From Priapulus caudatus (Eukaryota > Priapulida > Priapulimorpha > Priapulimorphida > Priapulidae), in NCBI RefSeq assembly GCF_000485595.1, contig NW_014577283.1, forward strand, positions 158,250 to 222,249: a stretch of 64,000 nucleotides of DNA, in the 5' to 3' direction. Positions within the stretch are counted from its first letter, which is position 1. Every line of letters begins with the position of its first letter. The notes beneath the pieces are model-generated. The model did not search any database, was not told the origin of the DNA, and worked only from the letters and a program-made list of their open reading frames with translations. The position numbers and the translations under genes were made by a program. Positions 42,500 through 52,024 of this stretch are shown here, one piece after another.

Positions 42500-43888
42500 T
42501 CTCGTAATAAGAATAAAAATAATAATAAGTCTATATACGTTTTCCCCATTTATTCGCGACTCTAAATGCGTTCATTTCCTGACTGATGACCTGAAATAGT
42601 AATCGGACTACGAACAGTAGGGTACAGTTGATAGAAACACGTAAAGAAATTTGTTGAGAACATGAAAACACACAATCGCGTAGAAAGGGTATCTATTATG
42701 CAAAACGAACATATTTTTTATTCACAAGACTTTCCAGGTGACCATAATATTATAGTAGTTAACTCGCAAAAGATCCCCAACGAGTTTGGAAATCATTGGT
42801 CTGCGAAAAGATTTTTAATGATATTGCAATTAAATTGAAGTAATTAAATTACATTCACGTATGTTTCAAAATCAGAAACAGCAAAAAAAGTTGCTAAAAG
42901 ATTTATCGCTGCGAGCAGGGTTCGAACCTGCGCGGGGAGACCCCATTGGATTTCAAGTCCAACGCCTTAACCACTCGGCCATCACAGCACCGCCAACGAA
43001 CTCTACGATTCATACTATAAAAGCTATTTCAATAATTTGTGTCTATATTTTGTGTCAATATATACGTTTGTGTTAATATTATATATTTAACTCAGGTAAT
43101 CTCGTAAGCACTATCGCCAATGCGCACGAATTTGTGTTTATGTCGCTCCCCTCAACCACTGGGACAAACTTAGCCGCGATTTCTTCTAGCGCCATCTAGC
43201 GGTCGACTTTAACATTTATCCTGTATAAATCTGCAAGCAGTTCATAACACGATCACATAACATTATAACATGAACATGTACACAGGCATACATGTACAAT
43301 CATGTTTCTTTTGTGAATATCCACATATAGTGTGTATTACATATTATGTTCTCAGGTATCAGAAACATCGCCCAAAACATTTATGTCATTATTACCCTAG
43401 AAATGATTCAGCACTTGGATTGCTGTTATTGCAATAACCAGTGCAACAGTGCCCTGTGTGCTATAACCGCCACTAACTAAAATAAGAGGTATACCCAAAT
43501 GAAATTTGAATGTGCCGATTTTTTAAAATAACTTTTCTGATCAATATCAATTATAATGTTTTTATAATAAATATAAATATATATATAGCATAATTATTAC
43601 ATACATTATTTATACATTTAAAAATACGTAAACATAATTATTACAAAGGTACATTATATCAGAGTTAATGACGTATCGAGATATGCAATGTGGCTATTCA
43701 TGATAAGATGAATAACATTTTATGAGATAAATCGTGAGACATTTGTTCCCACACTAACAATGCACGGCCATTATATTGAGTATTGATTATATTGGGAGTG
43801 TTTAATAATAGATTCTATAGAGTCTATGGAATCTATGGAATCTATGGAATTCTATGGAATCTATGGAATAATAATAGATTCTAAATGA
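42500..43888. repeat. tRNA block, copy 1 (repeated at 62480-63955)
   Basis: About 1.4 kb that is collinear with 62480-63955, from GTCTATATACGTTTTCC at the left to AATAATAGATTCTAAATGATT at the right. It contains tRNA-Ser at 42908-42988, otherwise AT-rich sequence with no gene, and short TCTATGGAA repeats near 43820-43870. Confidence 0.85.
42908..42988 (-). tRNA. tRNA-Ser (anticodon UGA)
   Basis: An 81-nt gene. The acceptor stem GCTGTGA pairs with TCGCAGC (one G-T), the D arm is GCCGAGTGGTTAAGGC, the anticodon stem TTGGA/TCCAA holds the loop CTTGAAA (anticodon TGA), there is a long variable arm GGGGTCTCCCC as in all class II serine tRNAs, and the T arm is GCAGG-TTCGAAC-CCTGC. The A and B boxes for RNA polymerase III are intact. 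Downstream on the minus strand are T runs (TTTT near 42897 and a seven-T run near 42885) suited to termination. No intron and no encoded CCA. Confidence 0.96.
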
Positions 43889-43889
43889 T

Positions 43890-44275
43890 TATGCGTGTAC
43901 GTGCGTGTACTCGCGTGTACGTGCGTGTACCCGCGTGCACGTGGGTGCACGTGTGTGTATCCGCGTGTACGTGCGTGTACCCGCGTGTACGTGCGTGTAT
44001 CTGCGTGTACGTGCGTGTACCGCAGTGCAACCGCGCTGCAACCGCAAGTTAAGATTACTACGTGACTCGCTTGACCTGCTGCTATTGGTCGGTTACATAG
44101 AGCCGGTGTGGAACTTGACACAGCCACTCCGCACACGCTGTGCAATCTGCCACACGTGGAAGAAAATATCAAACACGTGTGATATTTGCCACACGCAAGA
44201 AATCGATGCGTTTGCATGCGCACACGCTGTGTTTTGTGGCGCAGCACAAAACACAGCGTGTGCGGTGGGCTTAAA
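43890..44275. mobile_element. Right half of the GCCCGCCGCACACG foldback element, copy 1
   Basis: Begins abruptly after AATGATT with GTGCGTGTAC repeats, then GCAGTGCAACCGCGCTGC, AGTTAAGATTACTACGTGACTC and the mirrored words of 31195-31450, ending GCGTGTGCGGTGGGCTTAAA. The array abuts the tRNA block without any target duplication that I can see. Confidence 0.75.
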
Positions 44276-44420
44276 GCAGCTCGCAGCTCGCAAATACCGT
44301 ATTTCTGGAGCCGCGAATCAGCGTGTGAACGATCGGCCGCGTATTTGTCTCAGATTCGGTATTCGCAAATACCGTATTTCATAAATACGAGGACTCGTGT
44401 GAACAAGGCTAATATCTCAG
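44276..44420. mobile_element. Fragment of the AGCCTTGTTCACACGAG MITE
   Basis: GCAGCTCGCAAATACCGT, then ATACGAGGACTCGTGTGAACAAGGCT: the same right end as the 39779-40942 composite, in opposite sense to its left end. Confidence 0.65.
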
Positions 44421-45271
44421 AATCAAACTTTGCGATGGTAATGGTTTTATGGTGATCAATGCTACATTTGGCTACATTTCAAGATAGTTGCTCCCTCCAT
44501 TTTCCAAAATCACCCTATTCACAAAATCGGAAGACTTGGCGAGGTGCGGCATCAACAACGTCTAAACAGTGTAGTGTTCACAGCGAAGGTGATTATCTGC
44601 GCTTATAACAAGGGTGTAGCCTACGGGTGGGTAGCGCAGGTGGGGAATGGGCCTGATTGCCTATAGCAGTATACTACAAGTTTGTCAAAGGATGACGAAA
44701 AATAGCTATGATGTAGTATTTGTTGTGTTGAAGACTAACAGCCTGAAGGAGGCCACGCGTGAGAATAGAGGTATTTCTTTGCGGAAGAAAGTGTCTTCAC
44801 AGACAAAATAACCAATAGTCAATGGACCACTGGTTCCGTCCCGGGCGAAGGGCTACTGATTCTTTATTTACAGTTATTGAAAAAAAAACAATTTCTGATA
44901 ATGTTGCTGGAGGTATGTTTGAAAAATTTGCATTCGAGTTATTTAGCTCAGACCACTCCTTGGATTCTCTATTTTATATGGCCTAACCCTTACACGCTCA
45001 ACCCTTATGTAACAAATTTGTAGCATTGCAACAGCATGTCACGATTTTCTTTGCTAAGCCACAGGACTGTACGAGTCGTTCCAGCTTATGTATATCAGTA
45101 TAGACATCCGAAAAGCCTACATCGATTACCCGTAACCCTAAACCAAACGTGGATCTATCGTTCTCAACATGGCCGATTGCAGAACAAGCTGTCTCCAAAT
45201 GTCACGTGGTTGCAGCGACTATATAATGCTATGCTATAGTAGTTAATGTTTTTCTTGCGCCTATTTCTCAG
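44421..45271. other. GPCR intron 2, last part, no exon
   Basis: Collinear with 54630-56066 of the second block except that the latter has a ~570-bp insertion at 55345-55915. Confidence 0.6.
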
Positions 45272-45411
45272 CAAACAGCCGGCTGTAATCTCATTGCAAT
45301 GATAGCAACAACGTGTTGCCTCGTCTCCATTTTGAGCCTTGCTGGAATAGCGCTGGATCGTTACCAAGCCATCGTCAACTCCTTGCGTTACAACGATCGC
45401 TGTGACTGGAA
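45272..45411 (+). CDS. Class A GPCR, exon 3 (TM3 and DRY motif)
   Basis: A 140-nt exon with acceptor CTATTTCTCAG and donor GGAA|GTACGG. It reads QTAGCNLIAMIATTCCLVSI, then LSLAGIALDRYQAIV, then RCDWK (last codon completed by exon 4). Cys of AGCN is the conserved TM3 cysteine that bonds to the second extracellular loop; DRY followed by QAIV is the class A G-protein contact motif. It enters in phase 0, matching the end of exon 2 (ESR), and leaves in phase 2, matching exon 4. The loop between TM2 and TM3 lacks the common W-F-G motif and is His/Gln/Asp-rich instead. Confidence 0.92.
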
Positions 45412-45544
45412 GTACGGCAATATATCAAACTTTTGTGGGCGTGCGCGCGCGCGTGCGTGAGTATGTTTGTGTGTGCATGTTTGGGTGGGTAGTGCGTGCC
45501 TGGGATCCCAAATTCCTCAAAATCTAGCCTCCAGATCACAACTC

Positions 45545-45880
45545 ATAAGCTCATGAGTTATGATAGCTCATCCTAGCTCCCATAGCTTTCGTAGCTAATA
45601 AACAGTTTAGCAAACATAGCTCTCATAGCTAATGAACACCAAAGCAACCATAGCTCTCATAGCTAATGAACACCATATCCACCATAGCTAATAAACATCA
45701 TAGCAACCATAGCTCTCATAGCCCTCATAGCTCTCGCTGCTCTGACAGCTCTCATAGCTAATGAAAATCATAGCTCTCTTAGCTCTCGTTGCTCTCACTG
45801 CTTTCATTGCTATTATGACATCATCATGAGCTCTCGTAGCGCATGAGCTAATGAACCCTCATTAAGTTAATAATACGGTA
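45545..45880. repeat. CATAGCTCTCATAGCTAATGAA minisatellite in GPCR intron 3
   Basis: A degenerate array of about 330 bp with units CATAGCTCTCATAG and CTAATGAACACC. The noisy copy is 56390-56740. Confidence 0.9.
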
Positions 45881-45887
45881 TTATTAG

Positions 45888-46012
45888 CTCGTGATGATAC
45901 TATATGCTATAGTCGCACAATAGCCACGGTGGTCCACATGTGGTCACTGTGGCTATTTTACGACTATAACGTAGCTACAGCATTTTACGACTATAGCATA
46001 GTATCATCACGC
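45888..46012. mobile_element. Foldback element, CGTGATGATACTAT ends
   Basis: CGTGATGATACTATATGCTA at the left and TAGCATAGTATCATCACG at the right, with the nested hairpin AATAGCCACGGTGG / CACTGTGGCTATT between. The noisy copy is 56750-56875. Confidence 0.75.
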
Positions 46013-46519
46013 TACAAATGGCTATTTGGTTAATATATTTGGCTATACGCCCAAATATGAAAACATGCTTATACATTACGCGTGATTATAGTATAGGCAA
46101 AACCTCTAAAACCGGCTCACGAAAATAAGACCTGCTGTCAAAGGCTACAGTCAACGGGTCTATTTCTGTCCAATACATTTACTCGACTTCCTTCCCTGCT
46201 GTGTTTGTTGATAGCGCACAATATTAATGCGAATCGGAGAGATTCGAATGCAGACAGAAGTGTTGTTTTCTTCGTGTTCGAATGTCGGAAACGCCGCATT
46301 CATATTGCAGCAGTCATATTGCATCCAGCTACAAAGAATAGTCATCGACAGATAATATTCGATAATTCCGCGCAATTTTCCGTCGAAGTTTGGAATTATT
46401 GTAAAAGGTGTCTATAATTATTTGGCATCGCGCGTGATTTCATATATATGTTTTCTCACTCTCTTTCTCTCTCTCTCTCTCTCCTCCCCTCTCTCTCTCT
46501 TTCTCTCTATGTGACGCAG
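46013..46519. other. GPCR intron 3, last part, with (CT)n before the acceptor
   Basis: It ends in a 60-bp TCTCTC tract that serves as a strong polypyrimidine tract before GTGACGCAG. A ~70-codon open frame at 46205-46417 is intronic. Confidence 0.6.
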
Positions 46520-47840
46520 GTATGCGGTGAACGTTATTACTTGCATATGGACGGAAGCCATACTCATCGGATTCCTGCCCATTGTTGGATGGGGAACTTA
46601 CAGCTACCTGCCGTTCAGCTACGTTTGCGGTCCGTGCTGGAGCGCTGCGCCATCGTTCAGCATATTCGTCTTCTTCGTCGGCTACGTCGCCACGGTGTGC
46701 ATCATGTTCTTCTGCTACGTGCGCATCTGGTGCATCGCGACGAATCACGCGCACCGCATCGACAGCGCCTGTCGCAGCCGCAACAGAAGGCGTAGTGAGT
46801 CGGGTTTTCTCACCGTCCCGCACCGGCCCGCCTGTTCGACGCCGTCACCGCTGCTGTCGCCGCGCAGCGAGAACGCCAACCGCGAGTGCGCGTCGCCGGC
46901 GCACGTCGGCACCTACCGCCCGCGGCAGCCGACCAACGCCAACTACCGGCTGAACCAGATGGGGCAGTCGACGGACGCGAGCGGTTCGCTGGAGATACTC
47001 TATAGTCCGACGGGTGGCGAAGAGGACGCGAACGCGAGCAGCATCGGACGCACGCGCATCACGCTGCGCCTCGTGCTGCTTATCTTCGTCTTTCTCGTCT
47101 GCTGGACGCCGTACAGCGTCTACAACTTCTACGACGTCTACGAGCACTCGAACACGCCGTGCGGCGGCGACCTGCCGACGCGCCATCCGCACACTCTGAC
47201 GACGTGGATGGCGCTCGCGTCGTGCGCCATCAATCCGTTCATCTACAGCGTGAAGAGCAAGAACTTCCGGCTGGCGGCGAAGCGACTCGTCGGCGACGCG
47301 CTCATGTGGTACCGCAATCGCACGTCCGTACATCCGCTGTCGGGCGGCATCGGCGCGCATGCGCAGGCGTCGGCGAATTCCGAGATGTACCTGCAGGCGA
47401 TGAACTGCACCAGCACGTCGCCGATGAAGCAGGACAGCGACATGTACGACTTCAACGGCCGAGGGCTCGATAAGCGCTACAGCGCCGACTCTGTCGCCAT
47501 CGCCAACGCAATGTTCACCGTACAAGACAGACAGACGTCTGCGGCGACGAAGCGCGACATGGCTTGCGCGACGACCGCAGCAGCAGCAGCAGCAGCAGCA
47601 CCAGTAGCAACCATCGCCGCCGTCGCCGCCGAAAGCGTTTCGATAACCGAAAGCAATCAGACGGATTCGGGCTTCATGTCGAACAGCCTGACGGGTAACC
47701 AGACGACGACGTTCGATTCTAGCGACGGAATCGGCGTTTTCTGCACACTCTCGTCCGGAGATTTCCCGTACGTGATGGCGGACGTGGAGAGCTGTGTCGA
47801 CCAGTACGCAGACGTGACTAGTTCCGACGAGGATACGTGA
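46520..47840 (+). CDS. Class A (rhodopsin-like) GPCR, exon 4 (TM4-TM7 and C-terminal tail)
   Basis: A 1321-nt terminal exon from the acceptor GACGCAG to TGA. Its first base completes Lys with exon 3, giving DWKYAVNVITCIWTEAIL. TM4 ends IGFLPIVGW; the second loop holds VCGPC for the disulphide; TM5 is SFSIFVFFVGYVATVCIMFF. A long third intracellular loop (about 135 residues, Arg/Ser/Pro-rich) follows; then TM6 with FLVCWTPYSVYN and TM7 with SCAINPFIYSVKSKNF (NPxxY form). The tail of about 200 residues includes a poly-Ala run (47578-47602) and an acidic Ser-rich end. With exons 36669-36743, the TM1-TM2 exon and 45272-45411 the model is 584 residues. The ligand is unknown; it looks amine/orphan-receptor-like and I do not assign a symbol. 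Confidence 0.95.
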
Positions 47841-47960
47841 ACAGGACGTCACGTGAACCCCGTCCCAGCGCATTGGGTGTATTAGCTTACGAATGTATAG
47901 TATAATGTATGTTGATTGTATAATTGATACATTGTATACACATGTTTATTGTATATATAG
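47841..47960 (+). other. GPCR 3' flank up to the junction with the second block
   Basis: Follows the stop with ATTGATACATTGTATA words that are also present after the second copy (58790-58850). Near 47960 the sequence switches to the GTTCTACATCTGCATGTG part of the 37139-37905 element, which is the start of the repeated block. No canonical AATAAA is obvious. Confidence 0.6.
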
Positions 47961-48260
47961 TTCTACATCTGCATGTGAACTCTTACATCACATTTAAACT
48001 TGTAGTAGAGAGTTTAAACGTAATGTAAGAGTCCACCTACTTATTTTTTCATACCCATTTCCTTATTTTTAGACCCATTTCCTTATTTCAGAGCAGCGAC
48101 ATTAGGCGAGTAGTTCACTAAACAGATGTAGAACAGGCTGTGGATGGTGCACATGCTATTACATGCTAATTCTCTAGCTTGTGGAGAGTTTAAATGTAAT
48201 GTAAGAGTGATAAGGAACTAGGAAATAGGAACCAGGAACTAGGAAATAACTTTACGCAAT
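47961..48260. mobile_element. Right part of the inverted-repeat element of 37139-37905, second copy
   Basis: Matches about 37590-37900 closely, ending AGGAAATAACTTTACGC. It lacks the left end, so the block junction falls inside this element. Confidence 0.8.
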
Positions 48261-48321
48261 ACGCACATGTGCTCGCGCGGGTGTTGATAAGTGTGTGTGG
48301 TGGCTGACGGAGGGGAAATGC

Positions 48322-48405
48322 ATCCGTCCGTCCGTCCGTCCGTCCGTCCGTCCGTCCGTCCGTCCGTCCGTCCGTCCGTCCGTCCGTCCGTCCGTCCGTC
48401 CGTAC
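48322..48405. repeat. (CCGT)n microsatellite, clean copy
   Basis: About 20 uninterrupted CCGT units in GPCR intron 1 of the second block. The RTDG or PSVR open frames are artefacts. Confidence 0.97.
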
Positions 48406-48520
48406 ATACGTGCGTGCGTGCGCGTACGTATACATTGGCATCCGTGAGCGCACCCCGGGGATCAACTCGACTGCGTGCGTGTATACTACATATACGTTCA
48501 TCATCACCTATCACCTATAG

Positions 48521-48739
48521 GCGTGCTATCTATTGAGCTTGATCGGCATCTGCCTGGCGACAGTGCTGGGCAACATGGCCGTGTTCATCGTGCTCGTCTG
48601 CTCGCGGCACATGCGCACGGTCACCAACAGCTACATCATCAACCTGTCGCTCGCCGACCTACTCATCGGAATCGTTATCATGCCGACAATGATCGCCAAC
48701 ATCGCCAATGACGACAATCAGCAGCACCACGAGTCCAGG
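48521..48739 (+). CDS. Class A GPCR, exon 2 (TM1-TM2), clean copy in the second block
   Basis: A 219-nt exon (73 codons, phase 0 at both ends) with acceptor CACCTATAG and donor AGG|GTACCGG. TM1 reads ACYLLSLIGICLATVLGNMA, with the GN signature, then VFIVLVC. After SRHMRTVTN, TM2 reads SYIINLSLADLLIGIVIMP with the conserved LAD aspartate. It ends NQQHHESR, joining in phase to exon 3. In position it belongs to the second receptor block (with exons at 56067 and 57388), which has no visible start exon. It is the best evidence for the true sequence of the noisy exon at 38179. Confidence 0.93.
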
Positions 48740-49232
48740 GTACCGGCAATAAACGAGCATTCTTCATTATTATTAATATTTATTTATTTATTCAGCGACC
48801 TCATTTATTTATTTAGTTTTAATTACGCGACCTTCCGTCGCATTCTTTGCTGTTCGATCGACATTCTATAGTTCTATTATATTCCATTCGCTTCTATTAT
48901 ATTTCATTTAAAATTTTAATTCTATAGTTAACTGTCGGTTAACTAGTATTAATTAATCGTGTGTCGCCAGGATACACATTAGAATACGCCATTTACATAA
49001 CGAACGCAGAACGAATCTGGGACGTAAAGAAAGAAGCCATGATGTCGTATTTCGCAATGGGAGCACGTCTCGGAGAGGAGATTATTATATATGTTGCCGT
49101 CTGCCACCTTGTCGGTGAGGTACCAAATGCAGTCGCCTAGTTCGTAAATTCAGCAGGTTCTGTAAGCCACTATATTTATTCGAAATGCAATTCTTCGCCT
49201 CAGCTATGTCACGCGATTCCATAATATAATAA
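48740..49232. other. GPCR intron 2, first part, second block
   Basis: AT-rich, matched by 38410-38930, no exon seen. Confidence 0.55.
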
Positions 49233-49329
49233 CAGGAGTGTCATAATATCAGAAGTAGATAATAGGGAAAAAATATTCCTATTATCTACTTCTGATAATA
49301 TAGATATATCTATATTATGCCACTCTTGA
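49233..49329. mobile_element. Hairpin MITE, CAGGAG/CTCTTG ends, clean copy
   Basis: Starts CAGGAGTGTCATAATATCAG and ends TATTATGCCACTCTTG; the inner stem pairs AGAAGTAGATAATAGG with CCTATTATCTACTTCT. Flanks are ATAATAA and AAAATAA. It has the same polarity of ends as 15012-15137 seen from the other strand. Confidence 0.78.
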
Positions 49330-49540
49330 AAATAATAGGTCCAGTGGCTTAGCTTCAAATTTGGTCGAAATTGCCAACGACTTTCCAAAGCAGAAAACTT
49401 ATTATAAGTGTACTTTTGGCCCTATAAAATTATAATCCATGAGTACACGAAGTAGACCCCGATAAGAATTTTACAAGATGGCCACCAGTATATACCATTA
49501 TCAGAAAGTGCCTGTTTAGCTTTGAAAGTCAAGGAGCGTA

Positions 49541-49818
49541 AAGGCCGCCGCACACCTACATCGCTTCATCGCTTCATCGCTTCATCGCTTCATCGCTTCA
49601 TCGCTTCATCGCTTCATCGCTTCATCGCTTCATCGTTTGTAAAATCGGCTCATCGGCTCATCGGCTCATCGGTTCAAAATCAAACATGTTTGATTTGGAA
49701 CGATCACCCGATAAAAATAAAATCGTCTATAAATGAACGCGCACACCTACCCGATATCGGCTGATTTCTATTGGGCCGATTAAATCGCGTGAAAAATCGG
49801 CTGGTGTGCGGCGGCCTT
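49541..49818. mobile_element. MITE with AAGGCCGCCGCACACC ends and an internal ATCGCTTC array
   Basis: Perfect 16-bp inverted ends: AAGGCCGCCGCACACC (49541-49556) and GGTGTGCGGCGGCCTT (49803-49818). After the left end come about nine copies of ATCGCTTC(A). The noisy copy is 39386-39634. No coding sequence. Confidence 0.88.
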
Positions 49819-49969
49819 AAGAAGAGAAATCAAAGCCTATACCTACTATTTCGGGGTAAAGTTATATGAGTATACTGGTTTTATGGTGGCAAATATAGGT
49901 AATATATTGCTATATTGGAATATGGCTGCTGCCGCCATTCTAAAAATCATCCTTTACACAATAGCCTCG

Positions 49970-51140
49970 TTCACACGAGACCTCGTATTTATGAATTACG
50001 GTATTTGCGAAAAACCGAATCTGAGACAAATACGCGGCCGAGCGTTCCGACGCTAATTCGCTGCTCCAGAAATACGGTATTTGCAAGCTGCGAGCTGCTT
50101 TAAACAATCAAGCAAACAAAGCGAAATAAACAATGCAATGCGCACCAACTGCCGATAAAATACGTAAGCGGCGTCTACACTATAGACTAAAACCCGGGTT
50201 TTTAAAACCCGCGTTTTAGTAAAACGCGCGTTTTCGGTGGCGCAGCGTCTACACTGTCAAAAACCCACCTTCCGTGAATGCCGGGTTTTAAGTATTTCGG
50301 TGTATAAGCATATCCCGCGGTATGGTTGCGCCACCGTAGCCGAAGTCTGGGTGGGCAGAACTAAAACGCGGGTTTTCTGTCAATGTCTGTCTATAAACAC
50401 TACGCGCTCGACAAAACGTGAGGTTTAGCAGAGCAAAACCCGCACATATATTGCCGGCTGTAAAAGCCGCGTTTTTACAAAACCCACCTCTAAACCCCGG
50501 GTTTTAAGCAACGTGTAGAATGCGGTAAACCCGGTTTTAGCATAGTGTTAGACGCCGCTGTAGACTGTCCGCGCTCGACAGTTCACTCGCGTTACAACCC
50601 TGGGAACTAGTCGAGCGCGCGAACCAGTCTTATAAATACGCGCTTTCAGAAGATGGTATTTAGCGTTCACGACGAGGCAAATGCGCCGGTCCAAGAAATA
50701 ACGGATTATCTTAAACAGATTCGGTATTTGAATGTAATACGGCTTCCAGCCCCGAAATAATTTGGCGTGCTTGGAAGATTACCGGATTCTTGGACCGCGA
50801 TTTCTCGTGTGAACGTAAAATCCGGATGCGTTCTGAAGCCGCGTATTTTAAATAGACTGGTCCGCGCTTGACAGTTCTACAAATGTAACGCAGTGCGAAG
50901 CTGTCGGGCCGCGCGCCGTCTCGTTTTGTTTTTTTCGCAGATTTGTGCGCATTGCATTGTTTATTTCGCCATTGTTCGCTTATGATTGTTTAAAGCCAGC
51001 TGCGCAGCTCGCCAATACCGTATTTCTGAGCCGCGACAATCAGACGTGTGAACGCTCGGACGCGTATTTGATCTCCGATTCGGTATTTCGCAAATACGCG
51101 TATTTTATACATAACGAGTCTCGCGTGTGAATCGCGGCTT
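49970..51140. mobile_element. AGCCTCGTTCACACGAG-ended composite of nested MITEs, second block
   Basis: Same arrangement as 39779-40942: outer ends at 49970 and 51140, a GCGTCTACACTATAGAC-ended element with AAAACCCGGG runs at 50170-50556, and an AGCGTTCAC-ended element at 50658-50822. Sequence quality falls in this part. Confidence 0.7.
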
Positions 51141-51153
51141 ATAAATCTAATGG

Positions 51154-51606
51154 TAGGTGTGGCACACGAGGCGATTTATCGCCGACTCGCCGCGAATTTT
51201 GAAATCGCTCACAGAAATCGCCGGTGTGACCCCGTCACGTCGACCCGCCGATTTTAACGGCCGACCGAATCGCCCGTATCCAAAATGTTAAGATATTTTC
51301 GGGCGATTATTTACGCCGGCGATTATTATCGCTCGTGTGCCGGTGACGCGCGTATTTGTCGGGGCCCAAAAGATCGATTTTCTAAACCAATCGACGTGTT
51401 GTTGATAATCATCGTGATGCTTACAATGTTCTGTCCGAAGTGGCGTACGCGTACGCTCTCAAATTCGCTACGTCACGCGTGTGCCCCTTCGTGATCGGGC
51501 CATCAAAGAATCGCTAGCCGCCTGTGCCCTTCGTGATCGGGCGATTATTGCTGCGCAATTTTAATCCGCCGCCGCATCGCGATAAAAATCGCTCCGTGTG
51601 CCCCTA
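51154..51606. mobile_element. MITE with TAGGGGCACACGAGCGAT ends, second block
   Basis: Left GGTGTGGCACACGAGGCG and right CGCTCCGTGTGCCCCTAGC; noisy parallel of 40953-41405. Followed at 51690-51868 by another AGCGTTCAC-ended MITE. Confidence 0.7.
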
Positions 51607-52024
51607 GCATAAAGCGCGCACGCTGCGCGAATGTCGTGTCAGTTTTTACGCCTCTAGCCGCGTTCACGCACGTAGCAAGAGAATCCGGTATTATAGCGTT
51701 CACCGAGCGAAGCAAAATGGGCGCGTCCAAGAAATACGATATCTAACCAAAATCCGGATTTGAGTAAATACGCGGCTTCCCAGAACCCCGAAATAATTTG
51801 TCGACTGGCTTAGAAAATAAACCGGTTTCTTGGACCGCGCATTTCCTCGCTGTGAACGCTAAATACGCGGAATTTCTGAAGCCGCCTATTTTATAGACTG
51901 GTGCGCTGACAGTTCCAGTGTAACGCGAGTGAACTGTCGAGACCGCGGACTCAGCTCTACTATTTACGGCCAGTCTGATGCCATTGGCATTGTTTCTATT
52001 TGCGGCATGTTTAGCCTCATTGTT

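Noticed and set aside
45545-45880. Regularly spaced repeats suggesting a CRISPR array
   Set aside because: Units are degenerate and directly abutting with no unique spacers, and the genome is eukaryotic.
46845-47873. A 342-codon minus-strand open frame opposite receptor exon 4
   Set aside because: It is a shadow of the GC-rich coding exon; the plus strand shows transmembrane segments and class A motifs, the minus strand shows none.
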